Assembly (NCBI GenBank): GCA_902588585.1
Contig: CACIPQ010000004.1
Coordinates: 1 to 64,000 of the forward strand
DNA length: 64,000 bases
Origin: an uncultured Pelagibacteraceae bacterium
Lineage (GTDB): Bacteria; Pseudomonadota; Alphaproteobacteria; Pelagibacterales; Pelagibacteraceae
Reading direction: 5' to 3'
A program made the position numbers and the translations under genes. Below the pieces are notes generated by a model. The model worked only from the letters and a program-made list of their open reading frames with translations. It did not search any database and was not told the DNA's origin. Positions 63,105-64,000 of the stretch are shown one piece after another; within the stretch, counting starts at the first letter, position 1; the number at the start of each line of letters is the position of its first letter.

Positions 63105-63133
63105 AAAAAAAGGGGGCAGCAAGTGCCCCCTTT
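63105..63133 (-). terminator. Intrinsic terminator/attenuator after the binding-protein gene
   Basis: On the minus strand AAAGGGGGCA pairs perfectly with TGCCCCCTTT (10 pairs) around a 5-base loop, followed by a short T-run. It lies about 20 bases after the binding-protein stop and about 20 before the ATPase ATG. As at aapJ/aapQ, it probably trims expression of the downstream subunits. Confidence 0.8.
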
Positions 63134-63153
63134 AAATTTAGATTAACCTCTAT

Positions 63154-64000
63154 CTAATTCCAAGCTCTTGCGTATGGAATAGTTTTTCCTTGAGGTTTCT
63201 CATCACGTTTAGCCTTAGGTGAACCTTTTTTATTCAACCAATAAGAAGCTTCTCTTGGTTTATTAAGTCTTGGTCCACATCCACCGTATGCCTTGCTGGC
63301 TTTGTCAGCAGCTTCCATACGAGACATAACTAAGTCCATCTCTTCTGCAAGACGATCCATAGCTTGTTGTGGAGTAAACGCACCTGAGTTTACATCTCCA
63401 ATTTGTTGCCACCAGATTTGAGCAAGTTTCGGATAGTCCGGAACATTGATACCTGTTGGTGACCAAATATTTCTGTTGTTAGATCTATAGAACTCAACAA
63501 GTCCACCAAGTGCTGGTGCTCTTTCTGTGAAAGATTTGTGGTCTATTGAACTATCTCTAATGATAGTTAAACCAACGTGACTTTTCTTAAGGTCTACAGT
63601 TTTTGATACAACGAATTGAGCGTATAACCATGCAGCTTTTCTATTTTTAACCGGTGTAGACTTAAATAAAGTCCATGATCCAGCATCTTGATATCCAAGC
63701 TTCATGCCTTCTTCCCAATAAGGTCCTTTCGGTGATGGACCCATTCTCCATAACGGCATTCCGTTAGCATCAACAACTTTATTGTTAGGATTTTTTCCTA
63801 CTAAAGAAGCTGTGAACGCTGTGTACCAGAAAATTTGCTGAGCAACGTTTCCAGAAGATAGAGACGGTAGAGACTGATAAAAGTCCATAGCGGCAGCACC
63901 TGGAGGTGCGTAGTTTCTTAACCACTCATCCCATTTTCTGATTGCGTATACAGCAGCAGGACCGTTAGCAGCTCCACCTCTTGTTACAGAAGCTCCAACT
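63154..64000 (-). CDS. glpV: Glycerol/glycerol-3-phosphate-type ABC transporter, binding protein (5' end outside window)
   Basis: The frame is open to the right edge; the track's Met at 63888 is internal, since the upstream codons encode GGAANGPAAVYAIRKWDEW in the same frame. At least 282 C-terminal residues are present. Conserved stretches such as SSGNVAQQIFWYTAF, MGPSPKGPYWEEGMKLGYQDAGSWTLF and the C-terminal YGGCGPRLNKPREASYWL fit the GlpV-type binding protein. The signal peptide lies beyond the window. Confidence 0.8.
   Translation of the reverse strand, partial: VGASVTRGGAANGPAAVYAIRKWDEWLRNYAPPGAAAMDFYQSLPSLSSGNVAQQIFWYTAFTASLVGKNPNNKVVDANGMPLWRMGPSPKGPYWEEGMKLGYQDAGSWTLFKSTPVKNRKAAWLYAQFVVSKTVDLKKSHVGLTIIRDSSIDHKSFTERAPALGGLVEFYRSNNRNIWSPTGINVPDYPKLAQIWWQQIGDVNSGAFTPQQAMDRLAEEMDLVMSRMEAADKASKAYGGCGPRLNKPREASYWLNKKGSPKAKRDEKPQGKTIPYARAWN

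Noticed and set aside
1-64000. CRISPR arrays, insertion sequences, prophage or rRNA genes
   Set aside because: I saw no spaced direct repeats, transposase or phage genes, and no rRNA sequence in the window.

Overview
The window looks like a chromosomal segment of a streamlined marine alphaproteobacterium of the SAR11 clade (Pelagibacterales). I infer this from the very low G+C (roughly 30% by eye), lysine- and isoleucine-rich proteins, near-absence of intergenic DNA (most neighbours overlap by 1-14 bases or sit within 50), no mobile elements, and the gene content: Aap amino-acid ABC transporter, Fbp iron transporter, ProX/ProW betaine transporter, EgtD and PuuD-like proteins. No stretch over 300 bases lacks a gene.

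Layout. (a) 1-1350, + strand: the 5' part of a membrane pyrophosphatase gene (hppA) stops abruptly and runs into an O-antigen-ligase-like ORF that has no start codon, so a breakpoint or assembly junction lies near base 171. (b) 1378-7908, - strand: rplM-rpsI-argC-lipoprotein-hom-glpX-recJ-tRNA-Glu, with recJ ending inside the tRNA. (c) 7957-17582: ctaA, a chorismate mutase (+), rpmG-merR-ihfA-plsX-rpmF-CBP3 chaperone, bamE (+), then tgt-ppi-coaD-gyrA-ssb. (d) 17675-21181, + strand: uvrA and a PuuD-like membrane protein. (e) 21178-32011, - strand: protein export (secDF-yajC, tatABC) mixed with serS, scpAB, nagZ, argS and dgt. (f) 32024-39716: erpA and xth (+), manC-ilvD-valS (-), tRNA-Cys, a SufU-like scaffold, tRNA-Asn, an XRE regulator. 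(g) 39876-44877: a gene split by an apparent one-base deletion, then aapJQMP. (h) 45072-49038: tRNA-Arg and the ferric iron transporter fbpABC. (i) 49051-54851: proX-proW-tmpA-tmpB-MFS-egtD, apparently devoted to trimethylammonium compounds and phosphonate oxidation. (j) 54995-57884: selO, a winged-helix regulator and a BASS-family transporter. (k) 57939-64000: a glycerol/glycerol-3-phosphate-type ABC transporter (glpVSTPQU-like) followed by gap.

How the genes work together. Much of the right half is nutrient acquisition: amino acids (Aap), ferric iron (Fbp, with a Fur-like operator inside the promoter), betaines or betaine-like phosphonates (ProX/ProW feeding TmpA/TmpB, which would release glycine betaine plus phosphate), and glycerol-type substrates feeding Gap. 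The left half is housekeeping.

The observations I find most worth checking are: two interlocked perfect inverted repeats between fbpA and fbpB, one of which can hide the fbpB ribosome-binding site; the tmpAB cluster joined to a betaine transporter that lacks its ATPase; a tRNA-guanine transglycosylase that has lost three of its four zinc ligands; two glycerol-transporter ATPases whose missing motifs are complementary; and the broken hppA/ligase junction.
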